In this document: one piece after another, positions 1 through 6,229 of the stretch
Layout of the letters: every line of letters starts with the position of its first letter
Numbering within the stretch: the stretch's first letter is position 1
Assembly (NCBI GenBank): GCA_030950965.1
Contig: JAUZQP010000058.1
Coordinates: forward strand, 1-11,362
Reading direction: 5' to 3'
Length of the DNA stretch: 11,362 nt
Origin: Mariprofundaceae bacterium
Lineage (GTDB): Bacteria > Pseudomonadota > Zetaproteobacteria > Mariprofundales > Mariprofundaceae
Notes under the pieces: generated by a model
The model's database searches: none
What the model was told of the DNA's origin: nothing
The model's input: only the letters and a program-made list of their open reading frames with translations
Position numbers and translations under genes: made by a program

Positions 1-277
1 TCAGTTGATTCTGAAGAATGCTGCTGCAGTGACAAGTACTACTTGGAATCTTTCCAAAAATGTTCTTGCCGTCACAGTCAATGATGATGGTCTCACAACT
101 ACCACACAGGCTTATGGTTTGAAGACGAAGAACTCAGCGGGAAACGAGTGCTATACAGCGAACTCTCAAATTCCTACTGTAGCGAAGACCACCACTGCAA
201 GTGGTGTTACAGGTATTCCAATAACTAATACATTGACGTTTGCTACCGCTGGTGCTTACGCTTCTGCTTGTCCTTGA
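1..277 (+). CDS. 3' part of a probable type IV pilin or pilin-like secreted protein (5' end outside window)
   Basis: The reading frame is open from base 2 with no start codon of its own, so this is the C-terminal 91 residues of a longer protein ending at TGA 275-277. The visible part is rich in Thr, Ser, Ala and Asn and contains two cysteines, at visible residues 50 and 90, the second next to the last residue. A Cys pair closing a loop at the C-terminus is typical of type IV pilins, and the stretch YGLKTKNSAGNEC resembles the beta-sheet region of many pilins. The diagnostic N-terminal methylation motif lies outside the window, so the assignment rests on this C-terminal pattern and on the neighbours: an ABC pair of the kind found beside pilA in Myxococcus, and a second clear pilin. 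A strong terminator follows directly, as is common for a highly expressed pilin. It could instead be another secreted protein with a disulfide loop. Confidence 0.55.
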   Translation, partial: QLILKNAAAVTSTTWNLSKNVLAVTVNDDGLTTTTQAYGLKTKNSAGNECYTANSQIPTVAKTTTASGVTGIPITNTLTFATAGAYASACP

Positions 278-325
278 TTTGATGGGTTTACAGTAGAGGT
301 TTCTCCTCTGTTTCCTTTAACTAAT

Positions 326-357
326 AAAAAAGGGGTGGCTCAAGCCACCCTTTTTTT
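326..357 (+). terminator. Rho-independent terminator after the first pilin gene
   Basis: A perfect inverted repeat GGGTGGC (333-339) / GCCACCC (344-350) with loop TCAA is preceded by six A (326-331) and followed by seven T (351-357), the classic intrinsic terminator form. The A tract can pair with the T tract, so it may also work on the other strand. A weaker stem, AGAGG (295-299) with CCTCT (305-309), lies just upstream in the 3' untranslated region. The position separates the upstream pilin gene from the ABC-transporter run. Confidence 0.9.
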
Positions 358-471
358 CTGTAAAAAAGGCGATTTATTAGGGTGAAAAAGACTCTGTCGA
401 TGGCTTTTCTTATCCCTGCACAACTTTATATTACACATGAAACACTACTTAAAGGAACAGGTTGAGGGTAC

Positions 472-1146
472 ATGATTCGCTGTGAGGAAATAAGTAAACA
501 TTATGGTGCAACGGTAGCTTTAAACGTGCTTTCACTGCATGTGGCTAACGGTGAAATAGTCGGTTTACTGGGCATTAATGGGGCAGGGAAAAGTACACTG
601 ATTAAACTTATATTGGGTTTTCTTCAACCCGATACAGGTAGCGTAACACTGGATACACCATCCGTTGGTTACATGCCAGAGATTGCATCTATGCCAGAGA
701 CGATCTCTCCACTCGCTTTTATTAATTTAGCCCTTCGCTTACGACAAGCAGACAACCAAAATGCAGCGGCATGCCTGACTGAAATAGGCTTGAATAAACA
801 GGCTTGGAATAAACCTATACGACAGCTATCGAAAGGCATGAGGCAACGAACAGCGCTGGCTTTTGCCTTGGCTGGTGACTCAAGGCTCCTGATTTTTGAT
901 GAGCCGATGTCAGGGCTGGATGCGCTGGGTCGCTTGCACCTGATTGACCTCTTGTCTCAACGGCATCAACAAGGGGCGACCATACTGATCTGCAGTCACA
1001 TTGTTCCTGATCTGGCACGCTTAACACAGCGCGTTATCTTGATGGGGCAGGGGCAGATTTTGGAAGAGTTTAAGCTTCTTCAGGGTGACTCAGGTGCGAC
1101 TGAACGGTTAGAGTCAGGTTTGTTGACGAGGGCTGCGAATCAATGA
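472..1146 (+). CDS. ABC transporter ATP-binding protein, PilH-like context
   Basis: A 224-residue cytoplasmic ATPase that should power the permease encoded next. All nucleotide-binding motifs are visible: Walker A GINGAGKST (34-42), a Q-loop region GYMPE (66-70), signature LSKGM (119-123), Walker B LLIFDEP (139-145), D-loop SGLD (147-150) and the switch His177. The Q-loop has Glu in place of the usual Gln, which is common in ATPases paired with ABC-2 permeases. The length is somewhat short for the family because the C-terminal tail is brief. The ATG at 472 has GAGGG (464-468) only three bases upstream; an AAGGA lies further off at 452-456. The stop overlaps the permease start (ATGA). Known: in Myxococcus xanthus the ABC ATPase PilH beside pilA is needed for pilus formation. 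Inferred: the same type of role here. The substrate is unknown. Confidence 0.9.
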   Translation: MIRCEEISKHYGATVALNVLSLHVANGEIVGLLGINGAGKSTLIKLILGFLQPDTGSVTLDTPSVGYMPEIASMPETISPLAFINLALRLRQADNQNAAACLTEIGLNKQAWNKPIRQLSKGMRQRTALAFALAGDSRLLIFDEPMSGLDALGRLHLIDLLSQRHQQGATILICSHIVPDLARLTQRVILMGQGQILEEFKLLQGDSGATERLESGLLTRAANQ

Positions 1147-1955
1147 AAAACATTTTGACTATTGCTGCTTTTACTGTACGCGAACTGTTGGGCTTTCGAG
1201 TAACGCGTACGCTCTTTGCTATCACTGCGCTACTGCCACTGTTGGCGTGGGCTTTTTCTCAGCTATTTATGCTTGAAATTGCAAAAGTTCAACTGGATGT
1301 GATGGTCGGTGGAGCTTATCTGCTAGGGGTTGTTTTTTTGCTTTCGACTGTGGTAACGCTATTAGGCAAGGACATTGGTGAACAGGTATGTTACTTTTTT
1401 CTTCCTCCTCCTATTGAACGTTACAGCTATGTTCTAGGGCGTTTTTTAGGCTCTGTGGTTGTATTGACACTTCTTTATACCTTGCTCTTAGTCGGTGTGG
1501 AACTCCTTATCTGGATTAGCCTTCAATATGATACTTCTATACACCGTCATGGCATTAATTGGATAGCGGGTATTATGATTGGGTGGACGGCATGGTATCA
1601 AACGATCAGTTTAATGGGGGCAGTGTTTCTTATTTGCGCATGGGCAACAGGCGTGGCGGAGATGCTGGTTTTTTCTTCTAGTGCAGCCTTTATTTACTGG
1701 GTGTTCCCCCCTATTCTTGCTGGCATGAAAGGGAGAAGCGATGCGGATCCATTGGTTTCTGAAAGCCTCAAACAGTCTTTAGATGGTCTTTCTTGGTTTT
1801 TTCCCGATATGACAGGCGGAAGCATTGTTCTCGCCTTTGAACACGGCATTTCCATCAGTAATATTGTAATCATGCAACATGCGCTGGGGCATTTGGGCTA
1901 TACAGCTTTAATGTTAGGTCTTGCCATTATTATTTTCTCTAAACGTAGCTTATGA
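1143..1955 (+). CDS. ABC-2 type permease, partner of the preceding ATPase (PilI-like context)
   Basis: A 270-residue integral inner-membrane protein with about six hydrophobic segments: roughly residues 22-45, 54-76, 102-128, 137-160, 162-192 and 241-267. Between the second and third segments the stretch LPPPIERYSYVLGRFLG matches the cytoplasmic loop typical of ABC-2 permeases (a Pro-Ile-x-Arg core, then a Leu-Gly-Arg/Lys helix start), the probable contact with the ATPase. The start codon overlaps the ATPase stop in an ATGA, which implies translational coupling, with GAGGG upstream at 1129-1133. No catalytic residues are expected. With the ATPase it probably forms a 2+2 exporter. Its place between two pilin genes suggests a job in pilus assembly, as for M. 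xanthus PilI, but the substrate cannot be read from the sequence. Confidence 0.85.
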   Translation: MKNILTIAAFTVRELLGFRVTRTLFAITALLPLLAWAFSQLFMLEIAKVQLDVMVGGAYLLGVVFLLSTVVTLLGKDIGEQVCYFFLPPPIERYSYVLGRFLGSVVVLTLLYTLLLVGVELLIWISLQYDTSIHRHGINWIAGIMIGWTAWYQTISLMGAVFLICAWATGVAEMLVFSSSAAFIYWVFPPILAGMKGRSDADPLVSESLKQSLDGLSWFFPDMTGGSIVLAFEHGISISNIVIMQHALGHLGYTALMLGLAIIIFSKRSL

Positions 1956-1964
1956 AGACTTGAT

Positions 1965-2648
1965 ATGGCAAGTATAAAAGAAAAAATAATCATTGTTGTT
2001 TTGCTGATCTCTGGAATGCTGCTTCATGTACAGGGGAAAAATTCAGGAACACTTCAAGAACAGGATGAAAACACCCTGTTTTTGACAGGTCCATCCTCTT
2101 TGCTTGTGCAGCAAGCCATCGCTGGTCCCTGTTTAGGTTTGGGGGCAGAATCGAATATTCTCTCTGTTTTTTCTGTATATTGGTCGATTAAAGAAAAAAA
2201 TCTGTCCGAAGATGATCAACAAAAAGCATGGCTGTACCTGTATAGATATTTACAACAAGCCCAATCATTTGATCCATGGTATTGGGATACCTACCGCTTA
2301 ACCAATGGACTTTTAGCATACCAAGAATCATACCAAAGCAAGGCTGTTGATATTTTAGCACAGGGAGCCAAAGCCAGGTCTTGGGACTGGGAAATGCCTT
2401 TTACCGCTGGTTTTTTAGCCCATGATCAACTAAAGGATGATGTTCGAGCCTTTCATTTAATGAAACTTGCGATCAACAGAGAGGGGGCTCCTCCGATGCT
2501 TGTAGGGCTGGCAGCTAGGTTTTTAAACAAAACGGCAACAGAAAGTGATACTGTTGACTTTTTACGAGCTATGAAAAAAAGCTTGCCAAAAGGGTATACT
2601 CAATACATTGATAAGCGAATAGATGAGTTGTTGCACGGAGGTTTTTAA
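1965..2648 (+). CDS. Membrane-anchored TPR-like protein of the pilus/ABC locus, function unknown
   Basis: A 227-residue protein with a short basic start (lysines at 5 and 7), a hydrophobic stretch at about residues 8-22 and a mainly helical remainder, so it is either exported or anchored with its bulk in the periplasm. The body reads like degenerate TPR helices: Trp/Tyr/Leu-rich pairs such as FDPWYWDTYRLTNGLLAY followed by KAVDILAQGAKARSWDWEMP and a third pair around FHLMKLAINREGAPPM. I recognise the general type (TPR-like proteins encoded with ABC genes next to pilins in some delta- and other proteobacteria) but not a named family. The ATG at 1965 is the only start in frame after the in-frame TGA at 1953-1955, nine bases beyond the permease stop. 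Its Shine-Dalgarno is weak, so coupling to upstream translation is likely. A scaffold or assembly role for pili is inference. Confidence 0.7.
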   Translation: MASIKEKIIIVVLLISGMLLHVQGKNSGTLQEQDENTLFLTGPSSLLVQQAIAGPCLGLGAESNILSVFSVYWSIKEKNLSEDDQQKAWLYLYRYLQQAQSFDPWYWDTYRLTNGLLAYQESYQSKAVDILAQGAKARSWDWEMPFTAGFLAHDQLKDDVRAFHLMKLAINREGAPPMLVGLAARFLNKTATESDTVDFLRAMKKSLPKGYTQYIDKRIDELLHGGF

Positions 2649-2653
2649 GGAGT

Positions 2654-3151
2654 ATGAAAGCGTATGGATTCACCTTAATCGAATTGATGGTCGTTATGGC
2701 GATCATTGGTATTCTCGCTGCATTATCATTGCCTGCATACCAAAGCTATCGCATAAAAGCGAGTAATGTAGTCACGTCGAGTGAGGTTCATACGCTATCC
2801 TTAATTGAAGCGAGTTTTTATGCCGACAACGCAGTTTATGCTGATTATGCCATAACTGACAAAGACAGCAACGGTAACATCAATAAAACAGTGACCGTGA
2901 ATGGTGCTAGCTATCAATTTTCAACATCGAACCTTAATAAATCTGTCGAGTCCATGGTGAAGACCAGTTCAACAGGTCAAACAGCTATTATAGCAGCTCG
3001 CAACATCATGGGGAATATTATTATCGCGATAGAGCTTGATGAGCAAGCTTCTATATTCAAGAAAAAAAGTAGTGTGGTTCCATTGACCAGTGCCGATATA
3101 CCCACATCAACACAAAATGTTGATTTAATAACACCTTGGGTTAATTGGTAA
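2654..3151 (+). CDS. Type IV pilin (prepilin), cysteine-free
   Basis: A 165-residue prepilin with a textbook class III signal: a five-residue leader ending in Gly5, cleavage before Phe6, Glu at +5 of the mature protein (FTLIE), then an unbroken hydrophobic helix ending near AYQSYRIKA. PilD-type peptidase should cleave and N-methylate Phe6. The mature C-terminal domain has no cysteine, so it lacks the disulfide loop usual in major pilins and suggested for the upstream pilin. It is rich in Ser, Thr, Asn and Val. The start is fixed by the leader. AAGGAG (2647-2652) lies only one base before the ATG, whereas GGAGG (2637-2641) inside the preceding gene is twelve bases away, so neither spacing is ideal. 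It could be a major pilin or a minor pilin/pseudopilin; the length fits either. The next gene may encode its modifying enzyme. Confidence 0.9.
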   Translation: MKAYGFTLIELMVVMAIIGILAALSLPAYQSYRIKASNVVTSSEVHTLSLIEASFYADNAVYADYAITDKDSNGNINKTVTVNGASYQFSTSNLNKSVESMVKTSSTGQTAIIAARNIMGNIIIAIELDEQASIFKKKSSVVPLTSADIPTSTQNVDLITPWVNW

Positions 3152-3157
3152 TTATCA

Positions 3158-4843
3158 TTGTTGGTTGCCGTGCCTTTGTATGCTTTCATTCTCGGCATCC
3201 TTGCCATTGCATCGCCATTATTTCAACCTTATCTCCTTAATCCAAACATCATACCCTTTTATAGTGTGCCGCTACTTTTTTGTGTGTATGTCATATTTTT
3301 ATTAAACAAAACAAAAGAACTGTTGATCACAAAATATTTTTTTTTATGCTTCACTTTAACGCTTTTACTCTTATTTTTTGATTCGATTAAGCCTTTCTCT
3401 GTGGCTTTATTATCTTCATGTATCATTTTTCTTACATTTCATCAACGCAACAGCATAAGTTCTCCAAAAATATACACCCTGTTTCTTACAGCCTCTATCA
3501 TCTGGGCATCGCTGGCTTTATTTGTTTGGGTCGGAGGAACAAATGGCAATGCCCTTCACCTTGGTCTCTGGGCTTTAACCTCTGATGCGGGGATTAAACC
3601 GAATGGTCCTTTTGTGAATGGTAATGTATTAGCTATTTTTAATGCTTGTGCATGGTTGATTGCAACGGTGTGCGCGATGAAGACACAGCGTTGGTGGTGG
3701 TGGGTATTAGCTTTTTTCTTTCTCTGTTGCGTCTCTATCAGTATGGCGTGGGGAGCATGGCTGGCAATATTGCCTATTCTTTTGTGGCTTTTAATCTATT
3801 GTCTTTCGAGTAAAAAATATCGCCTGTTTAGTGCTGTACTGTTGAGTGTTGTGATGGCTTGGTGTGCGGGTCAGGTGATGGTTCAATACATGAACAACCA
3901 CGACCCTGTTGGTGCTGAAGTGCGGATAAAAAACACATCAGAGCATGGTATTGCTGCGCGAAAGTTAATCTGGTTATCAAGCTATAAAATGTGGCAAGAC
4001 CACCCTTGGTTTGGCGTAGGTTTAGGCAATATGTCAGCACATTACCTGACCTATCAATCGAAGGTTTTGGCTGAATCAAAGGAACCATTACCAGAGCAAG
4101 TGGCTGTCAATAGTGCGCATAATATATTGCTTCAGTTGCTGGCAGAGGGTGGGCTGTTGGGCTTGTTACTATGGTTGACCATCACAGGCTGGCTTGTTGT
4201 GTTGTCATGGCGATACCGCATGCGGATCATGACATCCAGAGCTTGGCCCGCTTTGGCGTGTGCATGGTTGTTGTGGATTCAGGGTATGGGAAATATTACC
4301 CTTTCTCGACCTTACCCTATATTGATGTTTGCGTTATTTTTAGGCTTGGCTTCGGCTGCTTCACTTCGTCACACGGCAAATGTTATCGTGGTAAAAAAAC
4401 AGATGGTGATGCTCTTACTGATTCCTGCCATAGCGTATTTAGCATGGGCTTCGGTTGATAAAACGCAGGCGTGGTTGGACTATGAACGATTGAGTTTTTC
4501 TCATATTAGTGCCAATGAACAAGCAGCATTGGCACAATCATTGGTAAAAGAGCCGACTGTCTTACCCTATTTGATAGGAGATATGATCGGCGACCGCCCT
4601 TTGCATCCCGATACGCAGAAGTCAGCATTACTTTTAGAGCCTTATTTGCAGCAAGCGTTGAAATTACGCCAAGATCCTAGATTATTACAACAGCAGTTTT
4701 ATATACACGTATTAAATAAGCGTTGGGAAAAAGCATGCGATATTGCTACTATTTTAAGACCGATGAAGTCACAGCAAGCTAATCAACAAGCCTTGATAGA
4801 TGCGTGCAACAAGAAAATGCCAAAAGCTTTCGCTTTTCATTAA
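3158..4843 (+). CDS. O-antigen ligase / PglL-like O-oligosaccharyltransferase, probable pilin glycosylation enzyme
   Basis: A 561-residue polytopic inner-membrane protein with many hydrophobic segments up to about residue 445, then a soluble C-terminal tail of about 115 residues. The Wzy_C (O-antigen ligase/polymerase) core is visible in order: GPFVNGNVLA (150-159), RKLIW (268-272), HPWFGVGLGNM (282-292) and SAHNILLQLLAEGG (319-332). His321 matches the conserved His of the large periplasmic loop of PglL and WaaL enzymes. Such enzymes move a lipid-linked glycan to protein (PglL, TfpO/PilO) or to lipid A-core (WaaL). Adjacency to a pilin gene favours a pilin substrate. No ATG occurs in the N-terminal 170 residues; the start is TTG at 3158 (TTG 3161 or GTG 3170 are alternatives), with no clear Shine-Dalgarno, seven bases after the pilin ends and in the same frame. 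Coupled reinitiation is likely. WaaL-type LPS ligation remains possible. Confidence 0.8.
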   Translation: MLVAVPLYAFILGILAIASPLFQPYLLNPNIIPFYSVPLLFCVYVIFLLNKTKELLITKYFFLCFTLTLLLLFFDSIKPFSVALLSSCIIFLTFHQRNSISSPKIYTLFLTASIIWASLALFVWVGGTNGNALHLGLWALTSDAGIKPNGPFVNGNVLAIFNACAWLIATVCAMKTQRWWWWVLAFFFLCCVSISMAWGAWLAILPILLWLLIYCLSSKKYRLFSAVLLSVVMAWCAGQVMVQYMNNHDPVGAEVRIKNTSEHGIAARKLIWLSSYKMWQDHPWFGVGLGNMSAHYLTYQSKVLAESKEPLPEQVAVNSAHNILLQLLAEGGLLGLLLWLTITGWLVVLSWRYRMRIMTSRAWPALACAWLLWIQGMGNITLSRPYPILMFALFLGLASAASLRHTANVIVVKKQMVMLLLIPAIAYLAWASVDKTQAWLDYERLSFSHISANEQAALAQSLVKEPTVLPYLIGDMIGDRPLHPDTQKSALLLEPYLQQALKLRQDPRLLQQQFYIHVLNKRWEKACDIATILRPMKSQQANQQALIDACNKKMPKAFAFH

Positions 4844-4861
4844 CCTTGTTCACTCCTTCCT
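4822..4861. terminator. Possible weak bidirectional terminator between converging operons
   Basis: AAAAGC (4822-4827) and GCTTTT (4832-4837) form a six-base-pair stem with loop TTTC (GAAA on the other strand) inside the last codons of the ligase gene. The two operons converge with only 18 bp between stop codons, so a shared stop signal is expected here. The stem is short and AT-rich and no long T tract follows on either strand, so this is only a candidate. Confidence 0.3.
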
Positions 4862-5887
4862 CTACACCATCAGCCTTACGCAAGCCTCTGCCAATACGTG
4901 CATGGCGGCTTGGGCTTGAATACTGGCGCGGCTGCCGTTTAAGTGTAGCTTGAATGCTCTGGCAGGTATGTTGGGGGCGGTGATGGCTGCCCAGACTGTG
5001 CCGATGGGCTTGGCTTCACTGCCGCCGTCAGGGCCTGCGATGCCGCTTATGGCAATCGCCATGGTGTGTGGCTTACTGATGTTTTGCAGCATCGCTAGCA
5101 CCACCGCCTCACTGACCACGCCGTGTTGTTCAATCATGCTGGCTGGCACGCCTAAGTGTTCTGTTTTCATGGCGTTGCTGTAGGTGACCCAGCCGCCGTT
5201 GAGCACGGCTGATGCACCTGGCACTCTGGCTATGCGCGCCGCAATGCTGCCTGCGGTGCAGGATTCTGCGGTATTGATCTGCCATCCATGTTGTGACAAC
5301 AAGGCAAGCAACTGCTCTTCTGGCATGAATCCTTGATGATTGAGGTAGGATACGGTGACCTTCAATGCCTCATGATGACCACGTACATCATCGACATGAG
5401 CATAAAGACCTGGTTCTACCGTTATTTTTCGCGCTGCATCACACGCTGCATCAGCCGTAATATGCACGGGTAATAAGCCGCCTACCTCAGCAAAGCAGGT
5501 GAGCCATGCCTTGCGCTGGCTCACCACATCACCCACGGGCATCAACACCATGGTGTGCCCTTGATGCGGATAGTGCCAGAACACCCGTTCAGGGTTGTTG
5601 AGTGTTTGCGTATCAGCGCCAATGACTTGCAAGCCGCCATGCTTATTGGCACCCAAGCGTCGTCCATGTGCCATCGCGATCGGCATGAGTTCGCTAGCCT
5701 CGCCGATAAACAACTGCGCGCCATTGAGTGACTGCCACGATTCATCTTCCAGATGATGATGGGTGACGCGCTTCTTCCCCGTGCTTAGTAGCCATGCTGT
5801 AAGCCAGCCAGGGGTGACGCCTGAGATAGCCCATTCAGTGAAGGCAGCGTTACTGGTAATGACATGCATGGTACTACTACTCATCAT
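4862..5887 (-). CDS. cinA: CinA-like protein: PncC-type nicotinamide-nucleotide amidase with divergent N-terminal half
   Basis: The C-terminal half (from about residue 185) is a clear CinA C-terminal/PncC domain, which deamidates nicotinamide mononucleotide in pyridine nucleotide recycling. Visible motifs are TAESCTAG with the presumed catalytic Ser209, GGWVTYSNAMK (231-241, conserved Tyr and Lys) and GIAGPDGGSEAKPIGTVW (282-299). The N-terminal half of about 180 residues is where CinA carries its MoaB-like COG1058 domain. Here it is shorter, the protein being 341 residues against roughly 400-420 for full CinA, and the usual GDELL and GGLGPTxDD-type motifs are not visible. Only faint likeness remains (TPGWLTAWLL, YPHQGHTMVLMP). 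The start chosen is ATG 5887, since GAGG five bases upstream fits it; a GTG at 5893 would sit right on the Shine-Dalgarno. It is last in the minus-strand run, 81 bp after minE. Confidence 0.85.
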   Translation of the reverse strand: MMSSSTMHVITSNAAFTEWAISGVTPGWLTAWLLSTGKKRVTHHHLEDESWQSLNGAQLFIGEASELMPIAMAHGRRLGANKHGGLQVIGADTQTLNNPERVFWHYPHQGHTMVLMPVGDVVSQRKAWLTCFAEVGGLLPVHITADAACDAARKITVEPGLYAHVDDVRGHHEALKVTVSYLNHQGFMPEEQLLALLSQHGWQINTAESCTAGSIAARIARVPGASAVLNGGWVTYSNAMKTEHLGVPASMIEQHGVVSEAVVLAMLQNISKPHTMAIAISGIAGPDGGSEAKPIGTVWAAITAPNIPARAFKLHLNGSRASIQAQAAMHVLAEACVRLMV

Positions 5888-5914
5888 TGCCACCTCATGA
5901 CATAGAACGACCTT

Positions 5915-5938
5915 GCATAGCGCGTCAAAAAGCTATGC
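5915..5938. promoter_or_regulatory. Inverted repeat in the minE-cinA gap
   Basis: GCATAGC (5915-5921) and GCTATGC (5932-5938) form a perfect seven-base-pair inverted repeat with a ten-base loop, in the 81-bp gap between minE and cinA. No T tract follows on the minus strand, so it is not a standard intrinsic terminator. It may be an RNA processing or stabilising hairpin that separates minE from cinA expression, or a protein-binding site. No promoter for cinA could be identified confidently around it. Confidence 0.35.
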
Positions 5939-5968
5939 GCGTTTATGGTTCGGATTAGATGTTGCATG

Positions 5969-6226
5969 TTAACGGCGTGGCAAAACAACATTCACCTCCA
6001 GCACCTCTTTGTCAGGCTTGCGATCTACGGTGACATTGACTTCGTTTAAATCAATGCCTGTATGCTTGCTAATGACTTCCAGCAGCTCTTGCCGTAACGC
6101 AGCTAAATAATGGGGTTCACCAGATGCACCATGACGCTCGTGGGTCAACACGATTTGTAAACGTTCTTTTGCCAGCACAGCACTATCCTGTTTTTTAGAT
6201 GTGCGAAAAAAAGCCATTAAACCCAT
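5969..6226 (-). CDS. minE: Cell division topological specificity factor MinE
   Basis: An 85-residue MinE, the usual length. It binds MinD at the membrane, stimulates its ATPase and drives the pole-to-pole oscillation that keeps the division site at midcell. The N-terminal stretch MGLMAFF fits the membrane-binding start, AKERLQIVLTHER (19-31) is the MinD-contact segment, and the C-terminal part (PHYLAALRQELLEVISKH, then IDLNEVNVTVDRK) is the topological specificity domain, ending with VNVVLPRR. The ATG at 6226 has GGAGG (6237-6233) six bases upstream, lying in the end of minD, and the minD stop is only three bases before it, so the two are tightly coupled. Confidence 0.97.
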   Translation of the reverse strand: MGLMAFFRTSKKQDSAVLAKERLQIVLTHERHGASGEPHYLAALRQELLEVISKHTGIDLNEVNVTVDRKPDKEVLEVNVVLPRR

Positions 6227-6229
6227 CCT

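Noticed and set aside
401..420. A TGGC ... TGCA pair resembling a sigma-54 promoter before the ABC operon
   Set aside because: The GG and GC elements start 16 bases apart rather than the required 12, so the spacing does not fit.
404..432. A sigma-70-like promoter using TATATT (427-432) as the -10 box
   Set aside because: No acceptable -35 box lies 16-18 bases upstream; a -10-like hexamer alone is common in AT-rich DNA.
4171..4458. A 95-codon open frame inside the ligase gene in another frame
   Set aside because: It lies wholly within membrane-segment codons of the ligase, with no Shine-Dalgarno and no family likeness.
5888..5893. GTG 5893 as the start of the CinA-like gene
   Set aside because: The Shine-Dalgarno GAGG directly abuts this GTG; the ATG at 5887 has proper spacing.
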